Origin: Caldilineales bacterium
GTDB lineage: Bacteria; Chloroflexota; Anaerolineae; Caldilineales; Caldilineaceae
DNA length: 64,000 nt
Assembly: GCA_012271135.1 (NCBI GenBank)
Contig: JAAXGZ010000097.1
Location: 1 to 64,000, forward strand
Direction: 5' to 3'
Shown here: piece by piece, positions 8,226 through 17,731 of the stretch
How the letters are laid out: each line of letters opens with the position of its first letter
Position numbering within the stretch: position 1 is the first letter of the stretch
The notes under the pieces: model-generated
Databases searched by the model: none
What the model saw: only the letters and a program-made list of their open reading frames with translations
What the model was told of the DNA's origin: nothing
Program-made: the position numbers and the translations under genes

Positions 8226-9820
8226 CCGCCAGCGCCAACCTTGCCAACCTCCTTGCCCTGTTCGCGATCGCGCCTTTGTGTGCGGCCGGAGGCAGCCTGT
8301 TGATTCCCCGGTTTCAATTGCTCCCGCGGTTGCACACACACAGCTTGGCGGCGCTGTTGGCCGGGGTCGTCAATCTCATGCTGGCCCTGTGGCTGATGGC
8401 ATCGACCGTGCAGGGAACCCACCTCGTCCTTCATGTTGGAGGCCATCAGGGCCCGTTTGGAATCGTACTGGTGGCGGATGTTTTCTCGGCCCTGCTGTTG
8501 CTGCTGACAGCCGTGATTTACCTGGGCGCCGTACCGTTTGCCATCGATGTTCTCGATCAGCGGGATCGGATGGGGTTCTACCCCCTTTCCCTGTTTCTGC
8601 TGATGGGGGTCAACGGCACCTTTTTGGCAGGCGACCTGTTCAACCTCTATGTGTTCTTCGAAATCCTGGTAATCACCAGCTTTGTGTTGGTAACACTCGG
8701 CGGGCAACGGGACCAGATCAGGGGCGGTTTGCGTTTCGTGGTCCTCAACCTCTTGGGCAGCATGGTGTTTCTGGGTGCCGTTGCGGTTGCCTACGGGACG
8801 CTCGGCACCCTCAACATGGCCCACATCGCCGTGCTGCTGCGCCAACCGGACCTTCCAGCCTGGCTGGCACCGATGATGGCCGGTCTGCTGTTTGTGGCGT
8901 TCGCCGGCAAGTCGGCCCTGTTTCCCCTGCATTTTTGGCTGCCTTGCAGCTATCACACCACCCACCCGGTGGTCAACGCCCTCTTTGGAGGCCTGTTGAC
9001 CAAAGTTGGCCTCTATTCGCTTTTCAGACTCTTTCCGCTCCTGTTTCCCGAACAGTTGGCATCCTGGCAACCCGCCTTCCTGATGTTGGCCGGCGCTTCC
9101 ATGGTCATAGGCACACTGGGAGGCCTGTCCGGCGACACCATTCGGCGCGCCCTCAGCTTCCAGATCATCAGCCACATAGGCTTCATCTTTGCCGGGCTGG
9201 CGCTGGCCGGCGCGCGCAATGGGGTACTGGCCGCCGGCCTGGCACCGGCAATCCTGTATCTGGCCCACCACATGGTCGTCAAAACCGCCGTGCTCATGGC
9301 GGGTGGGGCGGTTGAACTGGAACTGCGAACCGGAAGGGTGGTCCCCGGACCGGATGGAGGCGCCGGAGGACTACTGACGCACCGCCGGTGGCTGGCGATC
9401 TGGTTCTTTCTGACAGCACTTTCGCTGGCCGGCATCCCTCCGTTCAGCGGCTTCACCGGAAAGCTGGGCCTGCTGCGCCTGATGGTTTCCATGGAGCAGT
9501 GGCTGCTCTTGGCCGTCGCGGTCCTGTCCAGCTTTGTGACCCTGTACATGATCATGCGCCTCTGGCAAGGCGCGTTCTGGGGATCGCCGCAGGTCCGGTG
9601 CGAGGGCGGACCAATGGCCGCTCCCACCCGACTTGAGCCCGGTTTCGGCCTGCTTACCCTGACTCCGATTGCAGTGCTGGTCGGCTGCAGTCTTTTGATG
9701 GGGGTGTTTGGCGAAAGCGCCTGGAGCGTAGCCAACCAGGCTGCAGCTACGCTGGCGGATGCGGAAACCTACATCGACAGCGTGGCACTCGCCGGGCATC
9801 TGGCGGACGTAGGTCATTAG
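8222..9820 (+). CDS. mrpD: Mrp antiporter subunit D
   Basis: A second NuoM/NuoN-like antiporter module of 532 residues. It has the conserved glutamate in VFFEILVITS, the lysine in FAGKSALFPLHFWLP, and a second buried lysine in HHMVVKTAVLMAGGA. MrpA and MrpD together form the ion-translocating core. The GTG at 8222 overlaps the mrpC stop (GTGA) and has GAGAGGA just upstream. A Pro/Gly-rich insertion around residue 370 lies between two helices. Confidence 0.94.
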   Translation: MTASANLANLLALFAIAPLCAAGGSLLIPRFQLLPRLHTHSLAALLAGVVNLMLALWLMASTVQGTHLVLHVGGHQGPFGIVLVADVFSALLLLLTAVIYLGAVPFAIDVLDQRDRMGFYPLSLFLLMGVNGTFLAGDLFNLYVFFEILVITSFVLVTLGGQRDQIRGGLRFVVLNLLGSMVFLGAVAVAYGTLGTLNMAHIAVLLRQPDLPAWLAPMMAGLLFVAFAGKSALFPLHFWLPCSYHTTHPVVNALFGGLLTKVGLYSLFRLFPLLFPEQLASWQPAFLMLAGASMVIGTLGGLSGDTIRRALSFQIISHIGFIFAGLALAGARNGVLAAGLAPAILYLAHHMVVKTAVLMAGGAVELELRTGRVVPGPDGGAGGLLTHRRWLAIWFFLTALSLAGIPPFSGFTGKLGLLRLMVSMEQWLLLAVAVLSSFVTLYMIMRLWQGAFWGSPQVRCEGGPMAAPTRLEPGFGLLTLTPIAVLVGCSLLMGVFGESAWSVANQAAATLADAETYIDSVALAGHLADVGH

Positions 9821-9844
9821 GATTGCCGGAGAAGGCATCGGGAC

Positions 9845-10366
9845 ATGACCCAAGACGCAGCCAAGTTGGCTACCGAGCGGTTCGCTGTTTGGCGTCACCT
9901 CATCATGCTTGTTGGCAACAACTTGATGACCATCCTGTGGATGGTGTTCAACAGCACGTTTACACTCAGGACGGCTGCCGGAGGTTTCCTGTTCGTTGCC
10001 GTGGTGTTGACGATCTACCGCAGATCGTACCTGCGCTGGCTGGTCCGAATCTTCCTGTACGCCGGGTATTTGACCTGGCGGATTGCCGCCTCCTGCATCG
10101 AGGTTGCCGTGAACATCCTCACCGGCAAAAGGCATCCCCAGGCATTGGTGGCCTACGAGTTGCGGGCCGACACGGACATCGAAACGCTGTTGCTCGCCTC
10201 GTCGATCACCTTGACACCCGGCACAATTGCGGTCGACAGCCGCTTCCGTCCCGACGGCCGGCGGCTGTTGTACGTGCACCTGTTGGACGGTCGCGACCCG
10301 GAACTGTTCCGGTTGCAGACACGCCGCGGGTTTGAACGGCGCATCATGCAACTGGCCCGTGAGTAA
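9845..10366 (+). CDS. mrpE: Mrp antiporter subunit E
   Basis: 173 residues. Two N-terminal hydrophobic segments are followed by the soluble domain characteristic of MrpE: LLASSITLTPGTIAVD, then LYVHLLDG. The ATG at 9845 follows GGAGAAGG. It lies 24 bases after mrpD and 4 bases before mrpF. MrpE is a structural subunit of the membrane complex. Confidence 0.92.
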   Translation: MTQDAAKLATERFAVWRHLIMLVGNNLMTILWMVFNSTFTLRTAAGGFLFVAVVLTIYRRSYLRWLVRIFLYAGYLTWRIAASCIEVAVNILTGKRHPQALVAYELRADTDIETLLLASSITLTPGTIAVDSRFRPDGRRLLYVHLLDGRDPELFRLQTRRGFERRIMQLARE

Positions 10367-10370
10367 CCCC

Positions 10371-10649
10371 ATGGAATCCGTCTACCCGCCGTTTCAAATC
10401 GGAGTCCAACTCTGCCTGCTGATCATCGCCGTGTCGATGGTGCTGACCGTTATCCGCCTGGTGCGCGGCCCGGAGACCCCCGATAGGACGGTATCCTTCG
10501 ACCTCCTGGCGGTGCAGGCCGTGGCGGCGGTCCTTGTCGTGTCCATATTGCTGGAACGTTCGGACATCTACGACGTGGCCATTGTGACCGCCGTGCTGGG
10601 GTTCCTGGGAACGGTCCTACTATCCCGATTCCTTGAAGGGGACGGCTGA
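10371..10649 (+). CDS. mrpF: Mrp antiporter subunit F
   Basis: A 92-residue protein with three membrane helices. It has the family segment IRLVRGPETPDRTVSFDLLA between helices one and two and YDVAIVTAVLGFLGTVLLSRF at the end. The ATG at 10371 is chosen because an upstream in-frame extension would run through mrpE coding sequence. MrpF is required for the stability of the complex and for Na+ efflux. Confidence 0.93.
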   Translation: MESVYPPFQIGVQLCLLIIAVSMVLTVIRLVRGPETPDRTVSFDLLAVQAVAAVLVVSILLERSDIYDVAIVTAVLGFLGTVLLSRFLEGDG

Positions 10650-10662
10650 CGCGGGCATACCC

Positions 10663-12216
10663 ATGGAAGTCCTCAACCACTGGGAATATTGGATGCTGCT
10701 GGGTGTCATGGGCTTGGGTACGCTATTGATGCTGACGGCATCGCTGGGGGTCCTGCGCATGACGAACGCGCTCGCGCGCATGCACGCGGCCGGCCTCGGC
10801 TCATCTCTGGGAATTCTTCTCCTGCTGCTGGCCACGGGCTATTACTTCCAATTTATGGGCAACCACGAAAAAGGTTCCCTCCTGCTGATGGTTGCCCTTG
10901 GATTCCTGTTGTTGGTAACCAACCCAATCGCCACCACAGCCATGTCGCGGGCCGTGATGAAGTCCTCGCCGGACAACGAACGACAGTACTTGGTGGTGGA
11001 CGAATACGCCGTTGGCACCCGGCTCACTGTACCCGTTCCTTCGGAGCCAAACACCATGATTTACGTTGATCGACGCGGCTGGGATTCGAGCAAGTGGGAA
11101 ACATATGACCGCGATGTGATCCCGCTATGGGTCGCAGACATGGATTTTCGATCCCCGGACCCCGTGATCGAGGCCCTGCACGAGCGCGGGGCGCACGGAG
11201 TCTTCGGCTATGGGGGCATGGAAGAGGCGCTGGGCGACCAGTTCTGCTCCCATCTGCTTGCACGGTACAACTGGCACGTAACCCCGGACCAACTGGTCTT
11301 CCTGCCGGGACTTGTATCCGGCCTGAACCTGGTGGTCCGCGCCATTGGCCGGCCCGGTTCGGGTGTGATGACACACGAGCCCGTCTACCCGCCGTTCCTG
11401 GTCGCACCGGAGTTGCAGGACAGAAGGCTGCAGTCCGTACCGATGCCGCATGACGACAATGACGGCCTGCTGCGCTTCCGATTGGACATGGAGCGGTTCA
11501 GGGCGGCTGCAGACGATGCCACCGCTCTGTTTCTCCTGTGCAATCCCCACAACCCGACCGGCCGCAGCCTGGAACGGCACGAACTGTTGGAACTGGCCGA
11601 GTTCTGCCTTAACCGCAGCATCGTGATTTGCTCGGACGAGATCCACTGCGACCTCATGCACGAAGGCCGCCGGCACCTGCCCATCGCCTCGCTTGAGCCG
11701 GAAATCGCCACCTCGACCATCACGCTGATGGCGCCCAGCAAGACATACAACATGCCCGGTTTGGGTTGCAGTGTGGCAATTGTGCCCAACCCGGCGTTGC
11801 GCACCCTTGTAGAACAGACTGCAATGGGCATCGTGCCCCATGTCAACGTAATGGGATACGCAGCCGCCTTGGCCGCCTACAGGCATCCGGATTGCCGTAC
11901 CTGGCTGGAAGAGTTGCTCCCGACCCTGACCTCCAACCGCGACTACATGGAACAAGCCCTGCTCGCCGCCTTCCCCGGTGTACGAACCACGCGGCCGGAA
12001 GGCACGTACCTCAGTTGGGTTGACTTCGGCTCCGTGGTGGAAAATCCCTACCGCTTCTTCCTCAACCACGCGCGGGTGGCGTTGAGTGAAGGAAGCCGTT
12101 ACCACACGCTGGGCGGCCACACGTGGGCGCGCATCAATCTGGGTACCAGCCAATCACTGCTGGAGGAGGCCGTCGCCCGCATGCAGACGGCTGTGGCTCA
12201 GCACCAAGGCTCCTGA
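10663..12216 (+). CDS. mrpG: Mrp subunit G fused in frame to a MalY/PatB-type aminotransferase
   Basis: One open frame of 517 codons. Residues 1 to about 110 are a normal MrpG: three helices, LGVLRMTNALARMHAAG, and LVTNPIATTAMSRA. MrpG proteins normally stop shortly after this point. Here a 20-residue linker (LVVDEYAVGTRL) leads without a stop codon into a complete class I/II aminotransferase of the PatB/MalY family. The ATG at 10663 starts with the first MrpG helix 13 bases after mrpF. Two readings are possible: a genuine fusion that tethers a PLP enzyme to the cytoplasmic face of the antiporter, or two proteins, the second made from the internal start described in the next entry. The frame is intact throughout, so a pseudogene is unlikely. 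A single lost stop codon would be enough to explain it. Confidence 0.85.
   Translation: MEVLNHWEYWMLLGVMGLGTLLMLTASLGVLRMTNALARMHAAGLGSSLGILLLLLATGYYFQFMGNHEKGSLLLMVALGFLLLVTNPIATTAMSRAVMKSSPDNERQYLVVDEYAVGTRLTVPVPSEPNTMIYVDRRGWDSSKWETYDRDVIPLWVADMDFRSPDPVIEALHERGAHGVFGYGGMEEALGDQFCSHLLARYNWHVTPDQLVFLPGLVSGLNLVVRAIGRPGSGVMTHEPVYPPFLVAPELQDRRLQSVPMPHDDNDGLLRFRLDMERFRAAADDATALFLLCNPHNPTGRSLERHELLELAEFCLNRSIVICSDEIHCDLMHEGRRHLPIASLEPEIATSTITLMAPSKTYNMPGLGCSVAIVPNPALRTLVEQTAMGIVPHVNVMGYAAALAAYRHPDCRTWLEELLPTLTSNRDYMEQALLAAFPGVRTTRPEGTYLSWVDFGSVVENPYRFFLNHARVALSEGSRYHTLGGHTWARINLGTSQSLLEEAVARMQTAVAQHQGS
11043..11058 (+). promoter_or_regulatory. Internal ribosome binding site and ATG within the mrpG-aminotransferase frame
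   Basis: GGAG at 11043-11046 is followed after nine bases by ATG at 11056. The site lies exactly at the junction between the MrpG tail and the aminotransferase domain, where a separate gene would be expected to start. Confidence 0.5.
11056..12216 (+). CDS. MalY/PatB-type aminotransferase (C-S lyase) module, possible separate product
   Basis: From the in-frame ATG at 11056 this would be a 386-residue protein, the normal PatB/MalY length. Family features in order are PLWVADMDFRSP at the N-terminus, HGVFGYGG, CNPHNPTGR, SDEIHCDL (Asp to the PLP nitrogen) and APSKTYNMPGL with the PLP lysine. The C-terminus contains RINLGTS. Known members cleave C-S bonds of cystathionine or cysteine conjugates (beta-lyase). 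GGAG at 11043-11046 lies nine bases before the ATG, a well-spaced ribosome binding site. Independent translation is therefore plausible although the MrpG frame reads straight through. It is convergent with ligA. Confidence 0.75.
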   Translation: MIYVDRRGWDSSKWETYDRDVIPLWVADMDFRSPDPVIEALHERGAHGVFGYGGMEEALGDQFCSHLLARYNWHVTPDQLVFLPGLVSGLNLVVRAIGRPGSGVMTHEPVYPPFLVAPELQDRRLQSVPMPHDDNDGLLRFRLDMERFRAAADDATALFLLCNPHNPTGRSLERHELLELAEFCLNRSIVICSDEIHCDLMHEGRRHLPIASLEPEIATSTITLMAPSKTYNMPGLGCSVAIVPNPALRTLVEQTAMGIVPHVNVMGYAAALAAYRHPDCRTWLEELLPTLTSNRDYMEQALLAAFPGVRTTRPEGTYLSWVDFGSVVENPYRFFLNHARVALSEGSRYHTLGGHTWARINLGTSQSLLEEAVARMQTAVAQHQGS

Positions 12217-12222
12217 CCCCTG

Positions 12223-12234
12223 CCGGAATTCCGG
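12223..12234. other. Perfect 12-bp palindrome between convergent genes
   Basis: CCGGAATTCCGG fills most of the 18-base gap between the aminotransferase stop and the ligA stop, flanked by CTG on the left and TCAG on the right. There is no T-run, so it is not a typical intrinsic terminator, but its location suggests a bidirectional transcript end. It may also be chance. Confidence 0.3.
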
Positions 12235-14298
<2,064 letters not shown>

Positions 14299-14329
14299 CT
14301 ACGGCGCCCCGTCTCGCCTTTCCGTCAAA

Positions 14330-15022
14330 TCATTCAAGGTGTGCTGCCTGAACCCAGCCGGTGAGGCCGTCCTGGGCCCGAACACGCCACCAGCCTTCGC
14401 CATCGATGACCACAGGGTAGGAATACTCCAGGGATGCTTCCACGATGCTGAAGTTCGTCGCCGGTGCATACATGGCCGCGATCATCGTGGGATTGTCGGC
14501 ATCCGGGTCCATCCGCAAGGGGATTTGGGACATGCCGGAGGCTCCCTGAACCACCGTCCCCACCGTCCAGGCCGGGGAATCGACAAGCTGATTGCTTCGA
14601 ACTTCCGCGGCGAGCGCGTCGTCCCCGGACTCTGTCGACCGCTGTTCGCTATCCGAACCGGTGGGTGTAGCCTGGACGCGAACCGTGCTCTCGTCGCCCA
14701 ACGTAACGGGCGCTTCATCCGCGGCGTTGCTCGAGACGTCAGGATCGGTGCCGGCAGGCAATCCATCAGGTTCCTGCCCCGAACCGAGCAGGCCTGCCAA
14801 GGGCAGGCCCGTCAACGCTCCAACCGTGTCCTGCACCAAGGGCATCTGGGCGATGGATTCGACCAGCCCCGGATATTGATTCCGTGCCAGGCCCGCCGCC
14901 GTAACGACCGCCAGGATGACAACCCAGCGAACCCATTTGCGTCGACCGGTGGCATCAGTTTGCCCTGCGGTGTCCGGCGGCTTGCTGGGCGGTGCCGAAA
15001 CCGGTTTGGACCGACGAAACAT
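14330..15022 (-). CDS. Membrane-anchored protein with C-terminal SH3-like domain
   Basis: 230 residues. A basic N-terminus (MFRRSKP) and RRKWVRWVV precede one membrane helix at about residues 29-46. A long low-complexity linker rich in Ser, Glu, Asp and Thr follows. The last 70 residues resemble a bacterial SH3 domain (YAPATNFSIVEASLEYSYP then GWWRVRAQDGLTGWVQAAHL). Such proteins usually sit outside the membrane and bind cell-wall peptides; the exact ligand is unknown. The ATG at 15022 is chosen because GGGAGT lies just upstream. A longer frame upstream has no such site. Confidence 0.75.
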   Translation of the reverse strand: MFRRSKPVSAPPSKPPDTAGQTDATGRRKWVRWVVILAVVTAAGLARNQYPGLVESIAQMPLVQDTVGALTGLPLAGLLGSGQEPDGLPAGTDPDVSSNAADEAPVTLGDESTVRVQATPTGSDSEQRSTESGDDALAAEVRSNQLVDSPAWTVGTVVQGASGMSQIPLRMDPDADNPTMIAAMYAPATNFSIVEASLEYSYPVVIDGEGWWRVRAQDGLTGWVQAAHLE

Positions 15023-15057
15023 AATGCTACTCCCGTCGCTTGCCCAGCACCAGCATG

Positions 15058-16761
15058 TCAGCCGCTGAACCACTCAAGAATCGCCTCAACGGGCCGCGTG
15101 TTGAGTACCTGTGACGGTTGCAACTCGGCGCGTCGGGCAATCCCCAGGCCGTACCGGATGAATTCGAAGTGGCTGGCATCGTGAGCGTCGCAATTCAGGA
15201 CTAGGAGGCAACCGTGGCGAGCCGCCATGCGGGCCAGATCGTCGTCCAAGTCCAAACGGGCGGGATTGCAGTTGATTTCCAGGGCGGTTCCATATTCCCT
15301 GCAAGCCCGGCAAACGGCTTCCATGTCCAATGCGGATGGATCGCGGCGTCCCAGAAGACGACTCGTGGGATGACCCAGAATGTCCACATGGGGATTGGCC
15401 ACCGCCCGCAGACAACGTTCGGTAATGGTGTCCCGGTCCTGCCGCAGGGAACCGTGAATACTGGCTACGACCACATCCAATCGGGCCAGCGTATCATCGT
15501 CCAGTCCAAGCGAACCATCCGCATGGATCTCGGCTTCGATGCCCTTCAATAGTCGGAATTCCAGTCCTTCCTCCTCAAACAACGCGTTCAGGCCATTGAT
15601 TTCGGACGCTTGATGCTCCAGTCTGGCGGCGTCCAGGCTGTCGCCGAACCCGTGGCCCATCCCGTGATCGGTCACCGCCCAATAACCGTATCCGCGACCT
15701 TGGGCGATCCTTGCCATCTGCTCAATGGATTGGTGACCGTCGCTATAGGTCGAATGCCCGTGCAGTTCGCCCGTCAGGTCGGCGAGGCCCACCAGGTCGG
15801 CACCCGGCGCCAGCGACCGGTGAAGGTCCTTGGTAATGCGATGTCGTTGTTCCGGCACAAAACCGGGAATTCCCAAAACCCGGGCCAGACCCTGTTCACT
15901 GACCGGTTCCGGTTCAATGCGATCGGCCAATTCGGAGATGAACTCGGCGGAATCCCTATCGCTGGACAGGGTGGTCATCAACCTGTCCCAACGGCCGGCG
16001 TCCGTCATGACAACGGACAGTTCAAAACCGGCATGTAGGACCACCCGGCACGTTCCGTTCACGATCTCGCCCACGGTTGCGACCTGAGACAGGCCGGTCA
16101 AGACCTTGCCCATGGCGTTCGGGTGGCGTGTCTCCACCAAGATCATCGGATCGCGCACGGTTGCACGCCATTCCCTCAGATCCCCGACCAACGAAACCCT
16201 CACGACTGCCGGTCCACCCTCAACCATCAAACCCTCAATGACCGATTCCACCATCGGAAGCACAAATCCAATCGGATCCTCCGGCGGGGGCCGCTCCCTG
16301 ATTTGACGGATGGCCGTGGCCAGCGAAGCCTCCGTTCTGGCCGTGAAGCCCTTGAGTTCCCTCAGTTTCCGTCCCTGTACAGCCGTCTCCAAGCTCGCCA
16401 GGGAATTTATGTCAAGTATTTCCCACAGAAGTCGGGCCTTGCGGGGTCCAACTCCGGTCACGCGCACCACTTCCAGGAGGCCCATGGGGATTTGCTCCGC
16501 CAGGGCATCCAGGGCCGGCAGGCGACCCGTTTCAACCATGGCCTCAATCTCGGCCTCTATGCTCTTGCCAATTCCCTTGATGTCTCGCAGGCTGCCGTTG
16601 TGCGCCGCGTCGGCCACGCCGATTTCCAGGTCCTGCACTTGATCGGCCGCCCGTTTCAGGGCATTGACCCGGAAGGGGTTGGCACCCTGCACGGCCATCA
16701 GGTCCGCTGTGTTGCGGAGGGCTTCGGCCACATCGCGGTTGGTAACTGGGGAGTCAGGCAT
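15058..16761 (-). CDS. polX: PolX-family protein with intact PHP domain and degenerate polymerase site
   Basis: 567 residues in the standard bacterial PolX order: helix-hairpin-helix region (IKGIGKSI at 61-68, VTGVGPRKAR at 101-110), polymerase X palm, and PHP phosphoesterase from about residue 329. The PHP metal ligands look complete (GELHGHSTYSDG, TDHGMG, SIHGS, GHPTSR, EINCNP, NCDAHD), consistent with 3'-5' exonuclease or phosphoesterase activity. The polymerase site is not intact. The usual GS-RR-ETVGDIDIL motif reads GDLREWRATVRDPMILV, so the second metal-binding Asp is Met206, and the third position is Glu247. The YFTGS motif is also lost. The start at 16761 overlaps the phosphoesterase stop upstream by eight bases. 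Confidence 0.88.
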   Translation of the reverse strand: MPDSPVTNRDVAEALRNTADLMAVQGANPFRVNALKRAADQVQDLEIGVADAAHNGSLRDIKGIGKSIEAEIEAMVETGRLPALDALAEQIPMGLLEVVRVTGVGPRKARLLWEILDINSLASLETAVQGRKLRELKGFTARTEASLATAIRQIRERPPPEDPIGFVLPMVESVIEGLMVEGGPAVVRVSLVGDLREWRATVRDPMILVETRHPNAMGKVLTGLSQVATVGEIVNGTCRVVLHAGFELSVVMTDAGRWDRLMTTLSSDRDSAEFISELADRIEPEPVSEQGLARVLGIPGFVPEQRHRITKDLHRSLAPGADLVGLADLTGELHGHSTYSDGHQSIEQMARIAQGRGYGYWAVTDHGMGHGFGDSLDAARLEHQASEINGLNALFEEEGLEFRLLKGIEAEIHADGSLGLDDDTLARLDVVVASIHGSLRQDRDTITERCLRAVANPHVDILGHPTSRLLGRRDPSALDMEAVCRACREYGTALEINCNPARLDLDDDLARMAARHGCLLVLNCDAHDASHFEFIRYGLGIARRAELQPSQVLNTRPVEAILEWFSG

Positions 16762-17731
16762 GCCTGAATTCGGCGGACTTGTACAGGCCTGTGGGATCAA
16801 TGGCTTCGATGGCCGTGTCCCTGCCGGTGTGTTGTTTGTAGAGGGCCAGATTCCGGTCGATGTCCCGGCTGTTCAGTCCCTGCCGGCGTGCCCACGAGAA
16901 AAAATGAATGATCTCCGGCTGGGCGGACACGACTTCCCAGTAGAACAACTCCACAATGGCACCGCCAGTCCGAAACTCCCTGCGCTCGAAGTATGCCCGC
17001 AGCGTCTTCTCTCGATTGTAGGGCACTTTGCGGAAAGTAACTGCCCAGCCTTCGCCCTCGTCGGCACCCGGCATGCTGTCCAGGATCGCATAGTCGGCGC
17101 CGGGATCGCCGTTTAGGGGCAACCCGACCGAACCGGGGTTGATGATGTGCCAGTGGCCGGCCCGCAACTCCGGCTCCTTGAAGGGCGGGTTGGGCGACAG
17201 GGCGGACGGTGCATGTGCCTGCCGGGCCACCTGCCGTTCGCCGGGAATGTGTGTATGGGCCGTGACCACGGTGTGTTCAACCACGCCGGCAAGAAGTTCC
17301 GAGGCCTGCTCGTCGGTTGTAAACGGAAACACGGCAGCACGCGGATCACCCGGCATACCGTGGACAACGCGCAGGGGCTCGTGTGATGGCCACTTCAGCG
17401 ACAGGTCGTCCGGCAGCACAGCCAAGTAGCTTCCCAAGTGCTCCGGAACAATCCGGTTGAGTTGATGGAGTGCTCTCCAACGCGACGGGTTTTCGAGATC
17501 CGGATGCACGCGGGGCGAATTGAAGTCGAGATAGTAGAACTCGTGGTTGCCTCTGATGACGAGCCAGTCCCGCTGCATGATGAACTCAACCACCTCCACG
17601 CTGAACGGCGTCGAGTTGATGAGATCTCCCGCAACGATCACATGGTCGGGCTGATGGCGCTCGACATCGGCGACCACGGCCTCGAGCGCAGGCAGGTTGC
17701 CGTGGATGTCGGCCAGCACAGCCAACCGCAT
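16754..17731 (-). CDS. Calcineurin-like metallophosphoesterase
   Basis: 325 residues. The N-terminus carries the dimetal motifs of the superfamily in order: LADIHGNLPAL (D-x-H), VIVAGDLIN (GD), IRGNHEF (GNH), then VVHGMPG and VVTAHTHIP (GH-x-H-like), and INPGSVGLP near the middle. This arrangement resembles YfcE/MJ0936-type phosphodiesterases, but the protein has an extra 100-residue C-terminal part with RREFRTGGAIVE. Substrate unknown. The ATG at 17731 shares its first base with the purB stop (TGATG), so translation is likely coupled. Its own end overlaps the polX start. Confidence 0.88.
   Translation of the reverse strand: MRLAVLADIHGNLPALEAVVADVERHQPDHVIVAGDLINSTPFSVEVVEFIMQRDWLVIRGNHEFYYLDFNSPRVHPDLENPSRWRALHQLNRIVPEHLGSYLAVLPDDLSLKWPSHEPLRVVHGMPGDPRAAVFPFTTDEQASELLAGVVEHTVVTAHTHIPGERQVARQAHAPSALSPNPPFKEPELRAGHWHIINPGSVGLPLNGDPGADYAILDSMPGADEGEGWAVTFRKVPYNREKTLRAYFERREFRTGGAIVELFYWEVVSAQPEIIHFFSWARRQGLNSRDIDRNLALYKQHTGRDTAIEAIDPTGLYKSAEFRHA

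Noticed and set aside
8147-9271. 374-codon minus-strand open frame
   Set aside because: Antisense of mrpD, which has all expected antiporter residues.
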